Of a DNA stretch of 19,378 nucleotides, positions 1 to 7,003 are shown in pieces. Location: positions 1 through 19,378 of the forward strand of contig WFSU01000148.1 of the NCBI GenBank assembly GCA_015485845.1, read 5' to 3'. A program made the position numbers and the translations under genes. Every line of letters starts with the position of its first letter. The first letter of the stretch is position 1. Below the pieces are notes generated by a model. It saw nothing but the letters and a program-made list of their open reading frames with translations, did not search any database and was not told where the DNA came from. This stretch comes from Nitratifractor sp. (GTDB taxonomy: Bacteria > Campylobacterota > Campylobacteria > Campylobacterales > Sulfurovaceae).

Positions 1-1296
1 ACCGAAGCTAAAAAAGCAGATAAACCGACTATCATCATCGCCGACACCACCATTGGCAAGGGAGCCGTGGGGCTGGAGGGGAGCCATGAGACCCACGGAG
101 CGCCTCTGGGAAATGAGGTGATCCGAGCCTCCAAAAAAGCAGCCGGATTCCCCGAAGAGGAGACTTTTTGCATCCCCGAGGATGTCCTTGCCCGCTTCCG
201 CTGCGCCATTGAAGAAGGGGAACTGGCCGAGAAAGAGTGGCTCCACCTGCAGAAGCAGGCACCCCTTGCCGAGCAGAATGCCGCACTCGACCGTCTGCTC
301 AACCCGGACATATCTACCATCGACTACCCTGATTTTTCTGAAGTCGCCGAAGCCGCCACCCGCGACAGCAACGGCCAGATTCTCAATGCCATCGCCAAAG
401 CTCTTCCCGGATTTATCGGTGGCTCAGCCGATCTTTCCCCGTCGAACAAAACCACGCTCAAAGATATGGGCGATTTCCCCCACGGCAAAAATATCCATTT
501 CGGTATCCGGGAGCACAGCATGGCAGCGATCACCAATGCCATGGCGCTTTACGGCACCGTCATCCCGTTCAATGCCACGTTCTTTGTCTTCAGTGATTAT
601 CAGAAACCCTCCGTTCGGATTGCCGCGCTGACCGGGATCCAAAACTTCTTCGTCTGGACACACGACAGTATCGGTGTCGGAGAAGACGGCCCCACCCACG
701 AACCGATCGAGCAGATCAGCCAGTTCCGTGCCATGCCGGGCTTTTACCTCTGGCGACCGGCCGATGCGACCGAAAACGTCGAGGCGTGGAAGACCGCGTT
801 GACTATGCAAGCTCCTCACGGCTTCGTCCTCAGCCGTCAGAAGCTCAAAACCCTCAAACCCACCCGGGACTTCGGTGACCCCTCACGTGGTGCCTACATC
901 ATCAAGCAGCGTGAAGGGGCGATGCTGACGATTATGGCCAGCGGGTCGGAAGTGATGCCTTCCCTGCAGGCAGGATGTTTCCTCGAGCAAATGGGGATCA
1001 ACGCCAACATCGTCTCGGTACCGTGCCTCGATCTCTTCAATGAGCAGGATGAAGAGTACAAGCAGGCCGTCATCAAACCTGAGACCAAAGTCCTCGCTGT
1101 CGAAGCAGCACGCGCGACTGAGTATTACCAATACGCCGATGATGTACTGGGGATGGAAACTTTCGGAGCCTCCGCACCGGCGGGGGAACTGTTCAAACGC
1201 TACGGCTTTACGATCAAAGGGATCAAGCAGCGTGCGGCGAAGCTTATGGGAGTCGAAAACAAGGCGATTACCATCGAGAAGTTGGGGGAAGCGTAG
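1..1296 (+). CDS. tkt: Transketolase, C-terminal 431 residues (5' end outside window)
   Basis: Transketolase moves two-carbon ketol units between sugar phosphates in the pentose phosphate/Calvin pathways, using thiamine diphosphate, in the cytoplasm. The reading frame is open from base 1, so the gene enters from the left; GTG at 67 is an internal codon. Visible motifs are GSADL near the start of the pyrimidine-binding domain, FGIREH at bases 499-516 (the glutamate that activates the cofactor), and HDSIGVGEDGPTHEP, with the histidine and aspartate known in this family to contact substrate. The C-terminal domain follows and ends normally at TAG. About 220-230 N-terminal residues of a usual 650-670 residue enzyme are missing only because the window begins here. 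The gene is followed by a hairpin-repeat gap and a convergent ATPase gene. The family call is firm. Confidence 0.97.
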   Translation, partial: TEAKKADKPTIIIADTTIGKGAVGLEGSHETHGAPLGNEVIRASKKAAGFPEEETFCIPEDVLARFRCAIEEGELAEKEWLHLQKQAPLAEQNAALDRLLNPDISTIDYPDFSEVAEAATRDSNGQILNAIAKALPGFIGGSADLSPSNKTTLKDMGDFPHGKNIHFGIREHSMAAITNAMALYGTVIPFNATFFVFSDYQKPSVRIAALTGIQNFFVWTHDSIGVGEDGPTHEPIEQISQFRAMPGFYLWRPADATENVEAWKTALTMQAPHGFVLSRQKLKTLKPTRDFGDPSRGAYIIKQREGAMLTIMASGSEVMPSLQAGCFLEQMGINANIVSVPCLDLFNEQDEEYKQAVIKPETKVLAVEAARATEYYQYADDVLGMETFGASAPAGELFKRYGFTIKGIKQRAAKLMGVENKAITIEKLGEA

Positions 1297-1345
1297 GGGC
1301 GTCATTGCGCATCTTTCAATGTTTGCAGTACGGGAAGTAGTAGCT

Positions 1346-1392
1346 GGGGCTGGGACTTCAGTCCCACCAAACGCGACTAAAGTCGCGTCCCC
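1346..1392 (+). repeat. 47-nt two-hairpin repeat module, copy 1
   Basis: A short GGGG/CCCC outer stem encloses two hairpins: TGGGAC-TTCA-GTCCCA (1351-1366) and CGCGAC-TAAA-GTCGCG (1372-1387). The reverse complement matches 4798-4844 at 46 of 47 positions. It lies just after the transketolase gene, so it may help end or protect that transcript, but there is no U-tract. The shape suggests a REP-like or mobile palindromic element. I do not know a named family for it. Confidence 0.85.
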
Positions 1393-1410
1393 AATAACCA
1401 ATATATACAC

Positions 1411-1428
1411 GGTGTGCTGTTGAACACC
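1411..1428 (+). repeat. 18-nt hairpin repeat (GGTGTGC family), imperfect copy
   Basis: GGTGTGC-TGTT-GAACACC has 7-nt arms with one mismatch and belongs with the copies at 4755-4772, 4868-4885 and 17717-17734. A further small hairpin, GTTATC-TGG-GATAAC, lies at 1445-1459, just downstream of the minus-strand ATPase stop, and could serve as its 3' end structure. The rest of the 1297-1462 gap shows nothing else that I recognise. Confidence 0.6.
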
Positions 1429-1462
1429 CTATGCGTTACGCAATGTTATCTGGGATAACCCT

Positions 1463-2650
1463 CTAATACAAAAACCCAAACAACCATAACGGAATGCGAT
1501 ACGGATGATCACTGATGAGAGTATCGACGACGTGGTAGGCGTTGCGGAGTTCTTCGAAGACTTCGGGTTCTCCCTCTTTGCGGGTCAACTGGAAGCGCCA
1601 TTTGCCGTTGACGACGAACAGATCGTCTTTGGTGCTGGAGAGTTTGCCGATGGCGCTGAGCTGGTTGACGAAAAAGGTTTCCCGGATGTTGGTGATGTCG
1701 GCGGCGGGGTTGTAAAAAATTCGGAGGTTGGTGTTGTCGATGTAGATGCGGGCGGGTTTGGTCTTCTGCTTGGTATCCTTGTCGGCAGTGACGACGAGTT
1801 TCAGCAGGCCGGCCTCCTGCATGTAGCGGAGATAGTCGTAGAGTTTGACCCGGCTGATCCCGGCATCTTCGGCAATGCGGGAGAGGTTGACGTTGCCCGG
1901 ATCGGTAATGCTGAGGACTTCGAGGACACGACGCATTTTGTACGTGTATTTCTGCTCCACTTTTCCGGTGCTCACCAAGTCACCGTCGAGGGTGGCATTG
2001 AGGGAGTCGAGCATAGAGCGGATGAAGTTGTGATGGGGGGTGGTGTGCGCCGGATAGTAGCCCCGGCGCAGGTAGGTGCGGATCCCTTTGGCGATGTCGA
2101 ACTGGGTCGAGAGCTCCCGGGCGATCTTCTGATGATCAGCGAGGATGTCGCTGAAGCGGAACACCGGCAGTGGCTTTTCCCGTCCCAGCGACATCAATTC
2201 CCGGAAAGAAAGCCCCTGAAGGCGATGGAGGGTCAGCCGGGCTCCGAGGCCGCTCGTGGCCATGGCCGGGCTCCCGGCGAAGAGGATTTGCATCCCCAGC
2301 ACTTTGTCGTAAATGGCCTTGAGGGTCTTCTGGAAATGGGGATGCTTGTGGATCTCATCAATGAGGAGGTAGCGGATACCCTGAGCGTGCATCTTATCGG
2401 CAAATTCGACGAGATCGGTGTTGGCAAGGAAAGGGTAGTCGAGAGTGAAGTAGAGGACTTTTTCGACGCTATGCTCTTCACGGAGAGCTTTGCATCGCTG
2501 GAGGAGGAGGGTGGTCTTGCCCATCCCGCTGGCACCGATGATCCCCATGAGACGATCATGGGTCTTGAGTTGGGCATACAATGCCCGATGGAACGTCTCG
2601 GGCACGGTCTGGAGTACTTCATCTTCGTACTGTCGGAGTCGTGTCAGCAT
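1463..2650 (-). CDS. AAA-type ATPase with winged-helix region (AAA_14/DUF4143-like)
   Basis: This 395-residue P-loop ATPase has no known specific function. Walker A is GASGMGKT at residues 39-46 and Walker B is YLLIDE at 94-99, followed by HKHPHF, usual in the AAA_14 group. FAGSPA near residue 125 fits a sensor-1 strand. A helix-turn-helix-like stretch (NLSRIAEDAGISRVKLYDYL) lies near residues 255-275, and the C-terminal part resembles DUF4143. ATG at 2650 is preceded by AAGGGGAG. The gene lies 56 nt downstream of the MFS gene on the same strand and may share its transcript, but a perfect inverted repeat sits in the gap, so it may have its own control. Proteins of this type are scattered among genomes and often move horizontally. 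The ATPase call is firm; any role in DNA handling or toxin-antitoxin-like behaviour would be a guess. Confidence 0.85.
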   Translation of the reverse strand: MLTRLRQYEDEVLQTVPETFHRALYAQLKTHDRLMGIIGASGMGKTTLLLQRCKALREEHSVEKVLYFTLDYPFLANTDLVEFADKMHAQGIRYLLIDEIHKHPHFQKTLKAIYDKVLGMQILFAGSPAMATSGLGARLTLHRLQGLSFRELMSLGREKPLPVFRFSDILADHQKIARELSTQFDIAKGIRTYLRRGYYPAHTTPHHNFIRSMLDSLNATLDGDLVSTGKVEQKYTYKMRRVLEVLSITDPGNVNLSRIAEDAGISRVKLYDYLRYMQEAGLLKLVVTADKDTKQKTKPARIYIDNTNLRIFYNPAADITNIRETFFVNQLSAIGKLSSTKDDLFVVNGKWRFQLTRKEGEPEVFEELRNAYHVVDTLISDHPYRIPLWLFGFLY

Positions 2651-2663
2651 GGTCTCCCCTTGT

Positions 2664-2691
2664 CATTCTGTAAATAACTGTGTACAGAATG
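2664..2691. promoter_or_regulatory. Perfect inverted repeat upstream of the ATPase gene (operator or hairpin)
   Basis: CATTCTGTA (2664-2672) and TACAGAATG (2683-2691) are perfect 9-nt inverted arms separated by 10 nt. The arm centres are 19 bp apart, about two helical turns, which suits a dimeric repressor. The element lies between the MFS stop and the ATPase ribosome-binding site. It could also act as an RNA stem-loop at the MFS transcript end, though no U-run follows. Confidence 0.5.
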
Positions 2692-2706
2692 GTACCACAA
2701 AGTAGA

Positions 2707-4038
2707 TTAACGTTTGAGCAGAACCCCCCGGATCGTATCTCCGTCAAGCAGATCGTTGTCAAATTTGACCACTATAATCGCTTCGGTTTCGTTGAGGTAA
2801 TAGTCGGTGATGCCGTTGAGGCGCTTGAGGGCGTCCATTTTGTCCTTGTCGTAATGTTCAAAGGGGAGGAAGAGGTTGTCCCGGACACCGGGGCTGCGCA
2901 TCCCGATAATCCAGAGTGTCCAGACGAAGGTTACCGTCAGGACGAGGATCGCTACCCCGCCCCGTCCAAAGTGCTCGTACGCGTACCCGCCGATGGCACC
3001 TCCGAGGAAGATCCCGACATAGGCAAAGGTGTTGGCGACTCCGAGAGCGGCACCTTTTTGGTGGACTTTGGCAAATTTGCTCACAAAACTCTGGAGAAGG
3101 GGTTCAAACATATTGAATCCGATGAAGAAAAACGTCGCCCCTACCCCGAACCAGAACAGCGATGTCGCCCACCCCATCAGAGCAAAGGCCGCCGCGACAA
3201 ACGCGATGGAGGCGAGGAACACTTCCTTGCCTTTGTTGTACTTCTCTCCGAAGACCGCAGCCGGTCCCATGGCAATGATCCCAAAAAAGACGGCCGGAAG
3301 GTATACTTTCCAGTATGCTTCGGCACCGAGGCCAAAGTGCTGTTGCATGACGACAGGAATGATGAAAAATGCGATCGCCATCGTCGAACTGTGAAAAAGG
3401 AAAGTAATGTACATCCGTACGAGGTCTTTGTCCCGAAAGACATGTTTGATCTTCGCTTCTTCTTCGCTGTAACTGTGGACGATCGATGGAGGCTCGGGCA
3501 CAGCGGTAAAGAGAATCGCCAGTGCGGCCACTGCCAGGACAGCTGTCAGCCAGAACAGAGCACTGACCGAATAGAAGCCCCCGACGATGGGACCGATGAT
3601 CATCGCTGCCGCAAACGACATGGCAATCGTCATCCCCATTACGGCCATCGCGTGGGCACGCTGGTCTTCGCGGACGTGGTCGGCAATCATGGCCGTTACG
3701 ACGCTTCCGATCGCTCCAGCTCCCTGGAGGAAACGGCCAAAGAGGAGCATGTAGATGTTGGACGACATTGCACACACGGCCGAACCTGCGGCGAAGATCA
3801 GGAGGCCGATCAGCAGGGTTTTTTTGCGCCCGATCTTGTCACTGAGAACGCCATAAGGCACCTGGAGAAGTGCCTGGGTCAGAGCATAGCCACCGACCGC
3901 CATCCCGGCCAGTGTCGCCGTCCCGCCCGGCATCCCGAGTGCATATTGCGAGAGGACAGAGAGGACGATAAAGAGACCGAAAAAGCGCAACGCCACGATC
4001 ATACTGAGTGGGAGAACTTTTTTGAAAATTTCTTTCAT
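2707..4038 (-). CDS. MFS transporter, YajR-like, with C-terminal soluble domain
   Basis: This 443-residue inner-membrane protein is a major facilitator superfamily transporter, probably a drug or metabolite/H+ antiporter. It shows about twelve hydrophobic segments. The family's motif A is present as GVLSDKIGRKK in the loop after the second segment, and GRFLQGAGAIGS fits the fourth segment. After the last membrane segment (about residue 390) comes a soluble tail of about 50 residues (DKDKMDALKRLNGITDYYLN onward) that resembles the ferredoxin-like YAM domain of E. coli YajR. ATG at 4038 has AAGGA six bases upstream on the minus strand. The gene is divergent from rdgB and upstream of the ATPase gene. 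Substrate is unknown; the YajR likeness is a judgement from architecture, not a search. Confidence 0.88.
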   Translation of the reverse strand: MKEIFKKVLPLSMIVALRFFGLFIVLSVLSQYALGMPGGTATLAGMAVGGYALTQALLQVPYGVLSDKIGRKKTLLIGLLIFAAGSAVCAMSSNIYMLLFGRFLQGAGAIGSVVTAMIADHVREDQRAHAMAVMGMTIAMSFAAAMIIGPIVGGFYSVSALFWLTAVLAVAALAILFTAVPEPPSIVHSYSEEEAKIKHVFRDKDLVRMYITFLFHSSTMAIAFFIIPVVMQQHFGLGAEAYWKVYLPAVFFGIIAMGPAAVFGEKYNKGKEVFLASIAFVAAAFALMGWATSLFWFGVGATFFFIGFNMFEPLLQSFVSKFAKVHQKGAALGVANTFAYVGIFLGGAIGGYAYEHFGRGGVAILVLTVTFVWTLWIIGMRSPGVRDNLFLPFEHYDKDKMDALKRLNGITDYYLNETEAIIVVKFDNDLLDGDTIRGVLLKR

Positions 4039-4061
4039 GGAGGTTCCTTGTAAGTTTTGGT

Positions 4062-4067
4062 TATAAT
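4062..4067 (+). promoter_or_regulatory. Probable -10 box for rdgB
   Basis: TATAAT in the context GGTTATAATC lies 63 nt before the rdgB ATG. No good -35 is seen, as is usual for vegetative promoters in Campylobacterota. It faces away from the MFS gene. Confidence 0.5.
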
Positions 4068-4093
4068 CACACTTATGAAAGTTAAAACGGAGA

Positions 4094-4099
4094 ATTATA
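4094..4099 (-). promoter_or_regulatory. Probable -10 box for the MFS gene
   Basis: The minus strand reads TATAAT here, 56 nt before the MFS start. With the plus-strand box at 4062-4067, the 91-nt gap holds two divergent promoters whose predicted transcripts would overlap by about a dozen bases. Confidence 0.45.
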
Positions 4100-4129
4100 G
4101 TCCTATATCGTTAAAAAAAGGTTAAGAAA

Positions 4130-4714
4130 ATGCAATTAGTCCTTGCAAGCGGCAACAAAGGAAAGCTTCGGGAATTTCAGGCGATGTCGAAGGTGCCCAT
4201 CGTCCCTTTCGGGGAGGTAATGACACCGTTTGAAATCGTCGAAGACGGTGAGACGTTTGCTGCCAATGCCCTCATCAAAGCACGGGCGATCTACGAGCGA
4301 CTCGGCAGCGGGCACATTGTCATCGCCGATGACAGCGGCATTTCGGTACCCGCACTCGGCGGCGAACCCGGGATCTATTCGGCACGCTATGCCGGTGCTG
4401 GGGCGAGCGACAAAGAGAATTTGTACAAACTCATTGATGGGCTTAAAAATGCCGGACTTGAGCATACCCCTGCCCATTACACCGCTGCCATCGCTATCGT
4501 CAGCGAGTGGGGTGAATACGTCGTCCACGGCTGGATGTACGGGGATGCCACCGCCGAAGCACGTGGCGACAAGGGATTTGGTTACGATCCGATGTTTATT
4601 CCTGAAGGGTATGAGTGGACGCTGGGAGAGTTGGAGGATGCGGTTAAGAAGGAGCTGTCGCATCGGAGCAAAGCGCTGGCGTTGGCTGTGCCGATCATTG
4701 AGATGCTGGGGTAG
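4130..4714 (+). CDS. rdgB: RdgB/HAM1-family dITP/XTP pyrophosphatase
   Basis: The enzyme removes deaminated purine nucleotides (dITP, ITP, XTP) from the pool by splitting them to monophosphate and pyrophosphate, so they are not put into DNA or RNA. The 194-residue length is typical. Visible signatures are LASGNKGKLREF at residues 5-16 (nucleotide binding), ADDSG at 66-70 with the family's catalytic Asp68, GGEPGIYSARYAG, FGYDP at 150-154, and SHRSKA at 177-182 (base recognition). The ribosome-binding site is weak (AGGTTAAGA). The gene is single, divergent from the MFS gene and convergent with nnr. It is one of several nucleotide- or metabolite-repair genes nearby (nnr, mutY), though they are not one operon. 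Confidence 0.96.
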   Translation: MQLVLASGNKGKLREFQAMSKVPIVPFGEVMTPFEIVEDGETFAANALIKARAIYERLGSGHIVIADDSGISVPALGGEPGIYSARYAGAGASDKENLYKLIDGLKNAGLEHTPAHYTAAIAIVSEWGEYVVHGWMYGDATAEARGDKGFGYDPMFIPEGYEWTLGELEDAVKKELSHRSKALALAVPIIEMLG

Positions 4715-4732
4715 GGTTGGCTTCAGCCGACC
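4715..4732 (+). terminator. Hairpin directly after the rdgB stop codon
   Basis: GGTTGGC-TTCA-GCCGACC forms a 7-bp stem with one G-T pair and a TTCA loop, starting at the base after TAG. No U-tract follows, so it may stabilise or partly end the rdgB transcript. The TTCA loop and shape match the first hairpin of the 47-nt module, so it may be a relative of that repeat. Confidence 0.5.
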
Positions 4733-4754
4733 GGCAATATGCCACCATCATAAG

Positions 4755-4772
4755 GGTGCGCAACAGCACACC
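4755..4772 (+). repeat. 18-nt hairpin repeat (GGTGTGC family), imperfect copy
   Basis: GGTGCGC-AACA-GCACACC has one C-A mismatch in a 7-nt stem. It lies 25 nt before the second 47-nt module and is one of four family members in the window. Confidence 0.6.
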
Positions 4773-4797
4773 AAAATCGCAATGGGCAACCCTGCTT

Positions 4798-4844
4798 GGG
4801 GACGCGACTTTAGTCGCGTTTTGTGGGACTGAAGTCCCAGCCCC
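4798..4844 (-). repeat. 47-nt two-hairpin repeat module, copy 2 (inverted)
   Basis: This is the inverted copy of 1346-1392, with 46 of 47 bases identical; the one change is in the linker between the hairpins. Hairpins are CGCGAC-TTTA-GTCGCG (4803-4818) and TGGGAC-TGAA-GTCCCA (4824-4839), within GGGG/CCCC ends. It lies between the convergent rdgB and nnr genes. Near-perfect identity suggests recent copying or selection on both strands of the structure. Confidence 0.85.
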
Positions 4845-4867
4845 TTATTCTCCATTCGCTAATACAT

Positions 4868-4885
4868 GGTGCGCAATTGCACACC
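4868..4885 (+). repeat. 18-nt hairpin repeat (GGTGTGC family)
   Basis: GGTGCGC-AATT-GCACACC, with one C-A mismatch. Together with 4755-4772 it flanks the 47-nt module in the rdgB-nnr gap, just past the end of nnr. Confidence 0.6.
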
Positions 4886-4918
4886 CCACGCGAAACATGC
4901 ATCATGCCAAAACCGCAC

Positions 4919-6337
4919 CTACCTCAGCTTCCCAACCGCCTCCACAAGATCCGTCGCCACCATCGCATAGTCCGCACCGTCGTACATCCCCGCCGCTGTG
5001 ACCAGTGCCAGTGACCCCTGGATAGCGGCATCGACTCCGCTGTAACCCTGTGCCAGCAGGGAGACGATCAAGCCGGCCAGCACGTCACCGCTCCCCCCTT
5101 TGGCGAGGCGGCTGGTGCCGAGGGGGTTGATGTAGAGTTTCCCCTCATTGGTGATGAGCATATTGGCGCCTTTGAGGAGGAGGGTAGCGTGGGGGTAGGC
5201 ATCCCCGAAGCGGCGCACCAGCTCGAAACGGTTGGCCTGGACGTATTCGGTGGTTAGTGTCTCGTCAAAACAATGCCGCCAGAGGCGGACAAACTCCCGG
5301 GGATGAGGGGTAAGAACGACGGTGCGCTCTTTCTGGTCGAGCACTTCAAGCAGTGTCGGCTGGTCGAGCCCGTCTGCGTCGATGACGATCGGGGTCATCC
5401 CTCTGATAACACTGTTGTGGAGGAATTCCGCCTCAAAATGGTTCCCCATACCCATCCCGATGGCCAATGCCGTCGCATTGTAAGGGACTTCCGAAGCGGT
5501 CATCAAGTACGGCGGAGGGGTGATCGTTTCACGGGTCACCAGCGTCACGAGCCCTGCCCCGAAGCGTGTCGCTGCCATCCCGCTGAGGATGCCTGCTCCG
5601 GGCTTCTCTCCGCAGAAGACCGCCGCATGGCCGAACGTCCCCTTGTGGGTATCGAGGGCAAATTCCCGGGTCGGCAGTGCCAGATCGTCCCGGTCCAGGA
5701 GGTAGCTGGCGACGGGCATCCCTTTGGTGTACTGGTTGTATCGGATTCCGAGATCGACCCGGACAATCTCTCCGACGAGATCCTTGACCCCGTCGGCATA
5801 GAGGGACTCCTTGCGGGCACCCATCGTGATGGTGATGTCCGCATCGAAGGCTACCGAGTCCACCGCCCCTTTGTCGTCGATCCCGGAGGGGATGTCGCAG
5901 GCGATCTTAACGCCGTTGAGATCGTTCATCTCATCGACAAGGGTTTGGGCAGCGGCATCGAGCGGTCGATTGAGCCCCGCCCCAAAGAGAGCATCGACGA
6001 TGATATCTGCTTCACACAACCCCTCTACCACCTCGACGTAGTCCAGTTTCTCCGTCCGGCTCAGCTGTTTCTGTGCCATGGGAGATTTGACGCCAAACGG
6101 TAGGTAGAGTTTGACATCGCGGATGTTAAACTGCAACTGTCGTGCCAGAGTGATCCCATCCGCTCCATTGTTGCCCGGTCCGGCGACGATGAGGATTGAT
6201 CGCTGATCAGGGAGATGGGTTTCGATGTACTTTTTGATCCCTTTGGCGGCGTGTTCCATCAGGATGTCTTCGGTCAAGCCGTATTCGTCGTAACACCGGC
6301 GATCCATTTCATAACAATCTTTGAAGACTTTTCTCAT
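4919..6337 (-). CDS. nnr: Bifunctional NAD(P)H-hydrate epimerase / ADP-dependent NAD(P)H-hydrate dehydratase
   Basis: This cytoplasmic repair enzyme rescues hydrated NADH and NADPH. The N-terminal YjeF_N half interconverts the R and S hydrates; the C-terminal ribokinase-like half dehydrates the S form using ADP. The epimerase half shows AGPGNNGADG, DALFGAGLNRPLD and CDIPSGID within about residues 50-170. The dehydratase half shows DTHKGTFGHAAVF, ATRFGAGLVT, DADGLDQP, TPHPREF and NPLGTSRLAKGGSGDVLAGL near the end. Length, 472 residues, is normal for the fusion. GTG at 6340 is directly followed by ATG at 6337; AAGGAG is only 2 nt from the GTG but 5 nt from the ATG, so I prefer ATG. It is convergent with rdgB, with the hairpin-rich gap between them. 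Confidence 0.95.
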   Translation of the reverse strand: MRKVFKDCYEMDRRCYDEYGLTEDILMEHAAKGIKKYIETHLPDQRSILIVAGPGNNGADGITLARQLQFNIRDVKLYLPFGVKSPMAQKQLSRTEKLDYVEVVEGLCEADIIVDALFGAGLNRPLDAAAQTLVDEMNDLNGVKIACDIPSGIDDKGAVDSVAFDADITITMGARKESLYADGVKDLVGEIVRVDLGIRYNQYTKGMPVASYLLDRDDLALPTREFALDTHKGTFGHAAVFCGEKPGAGILSGMAATRFGAGLVTLVTRETITPPPYLMTASEVPYNATALAIGMGMGNHFEAEFLHNSVIRGMTPIVIDADGLDQPTLLEVLDQKERTVVLTPHPREFVRLWRHCFDETLTTEYVQANRFELVRRFGDAYPHATLLLKGANMLITNEGKLYINPLGTSRLAKGGSGDVLAGLIVSLLAQGYSGVDAAIQGSLALVTAAGMYDGADYAMVATDLVEAVGKLR

Positions 6338-6355
6338 CACGACTCCTTTGAGAGT

Positions 6356-6361
6356 ATTTTA
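6356..6361 (-). promoter_or_regulatory. Possible -10 box for nnr
   Basis: The minus strand reads TAAAAT about 18 nt upstream of the nnr ATG. No clear -35 is present. The call rests only on position and a near-consensus hexamer. Confidence 0.3.
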
Positions 6362-6420
6362 GCATATAGACTTTCATATTGACTTTTGGTCGTGGATTTG
6401 CCATGATTCTATAGGTGCCG

Positions 6421-6449
6421 TTGACATCTTTCTGTTTTTTCTTTATAAT
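6421..6449 (+). promoter_or_regulatory. Perfect consensus sigma-70 promoter for yefM-yoeB(-mutY)
   Basis: TTGACA (6421-6426) and TATAAT (6444-6449) are separated by exactly 17 bp, matching the consensus at all twelve positions. That is unusual here, where other promoters show only a -10. Just downstream are two heptamer direct repeats, TACAGAA (6453-6459) and TACAGGA (6460-6466), at the expected transcription start, a sensible place for the antitoxin or toxin-antitoxin complex to repress. E. coli YefM is known to bind TGTACA-type sites; here only CGTACA is seen. Confidence 0.75.
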
Positions 6450-6482
6450 ACGTACAGAATACAGGACAGCGAAAGGGACAGA

Positions 6483-6746
6483 ATGCAGGTTGTGAATTTT
6501 ACGGAAGCTCGGAATAACCTCAAAAAAATTTTTGATGATGTGTACCACAATTATGAAGATGTTGTTGTCAATCGTAAAAACGGGGAGAATGTCGTTATCA
6601 TCTCCCTCGACAAATACAACAGCATGAATGAGACGGAGTATCTGCTTCACTCCCCGGCCAATCGCCGCCATCTACTGGACTCCCTCCGTCAACTGGACGA
6701 GGGGAACGTTGTGACGATGAGCCTTTCGGAGCTGGATGCAGAATGA
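6483..6746 (+). CDS. yefM: Antitoxin, Phd/YefM family
   Basis: This 87-residue protein is the labile antitoxin partner of the YoeB-like toxin that follows. The N-terminal half (MQVVNFTEARNNLKKIFDDV, then VVVNRKNGENVVIISLDKYNSM) is the Phd/YefM fold that dimerises and binds operator DNA. The acidic C-terminal part (YLLHSPANRRHLLDSLRQLDEG) matches the region that wraps the toxin in the YefM family. ATG is preceded by AAAGGGA. The stop overlaps the toxin start as ATGA at 6743-6746, so translation is coupled. The complex most likely represses its own strong promoter at 6421-6449. The coding DNA looks more AT-rich than the surrounding housekeeping genes, which fits acquisition by transfer. Confidence 0.93.
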   Translation: MQVVNFTEARNNLKKIFDDVYHNYEDVVVNRKNGENVVIISLDKYNSMNETEYLLHSPANRRHLLDSLRQLDEGNVVTMSLSELDAE

Positions 6747-7003
6747 ATCTGATTTGGAGCGAGCGGGCATGGGGAGATTATCTCTATTGGCAACAAACGG
6801 ATAAACGGATCATCAAAAAGATAAATGCCCTGCTCAAAGATGCCGTACGCGACCCTTTTGACGGAATCGGAAAACCGGAACCTCTCAAGCATGAATTGCA
6901 GGGGTGCTGGTCTCGGCGGATTACCGATGAGCACCGTTTGATTTATCGTCCTGCCGATACGGGACTTGATATCATTTCCTGTCGTTACCATTACGGACAG
7001 TGA
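6743..7003 (+). CDS. yoeB: mRNA interferase toxin, Txe/YoeB family
   Basis: This 86-residue RelE-superfamily toxin cleaves mRNA in the ribosomal A site when free of antitoxin. The catalytic residues known from E. coli YoeB fall at the same numbers here: Glu46 in GKPEPLKHEL, Arg65 in TDEHRLIY, and His83 in CRYHY. The toxin therefore looks intact. It starts within the yefM stop codon (ATGA) and its own TGA overlaps the mutY ATG (TGATG at 7001-7005), so three genes are in one coupled unit. A toxin placed upstream of a DNA-repair gene in this way is uncommon and ties mutY translation to toxin translation. Confidence 0.95.
   Translation: MNLIWSERAWGDYLYWQQTDKRIIKKINALLKDAVRDPFDGIGKPEPLKHELQGCWSRRITDEHRLIYRPADTGLDIISCRYHYGQ

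Noticed and set aside
1505..2677. 390-residue plus-strand open frame opposite the ATPase gene
   Set aside because: It is the complement of a gene with Walker A and B motifs; its own composition (many Gly, Val, Asp, Glu) is typical of an antisense shadow.
2680..4053. 457-residue plus-strand open frame opposite the MFS gene
   Set aside because: Rich in Asp, Arg, His and Gly with no domain sense; it mirrors the MFS codons, whose protein has clear membrane segments and motifs.
1346..4885. Possible CRISPR array from the repeated palindromes
   Set aside because: Copies are inverted, few and irregularly spaced, with no unique spacers of even length and no cas gene.
5273..6103. 276-residue plus-strand open frame inside nnr
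   Set aside because: Opposite strand of conserved epimerase/dehydratase motifs; no support of its own.
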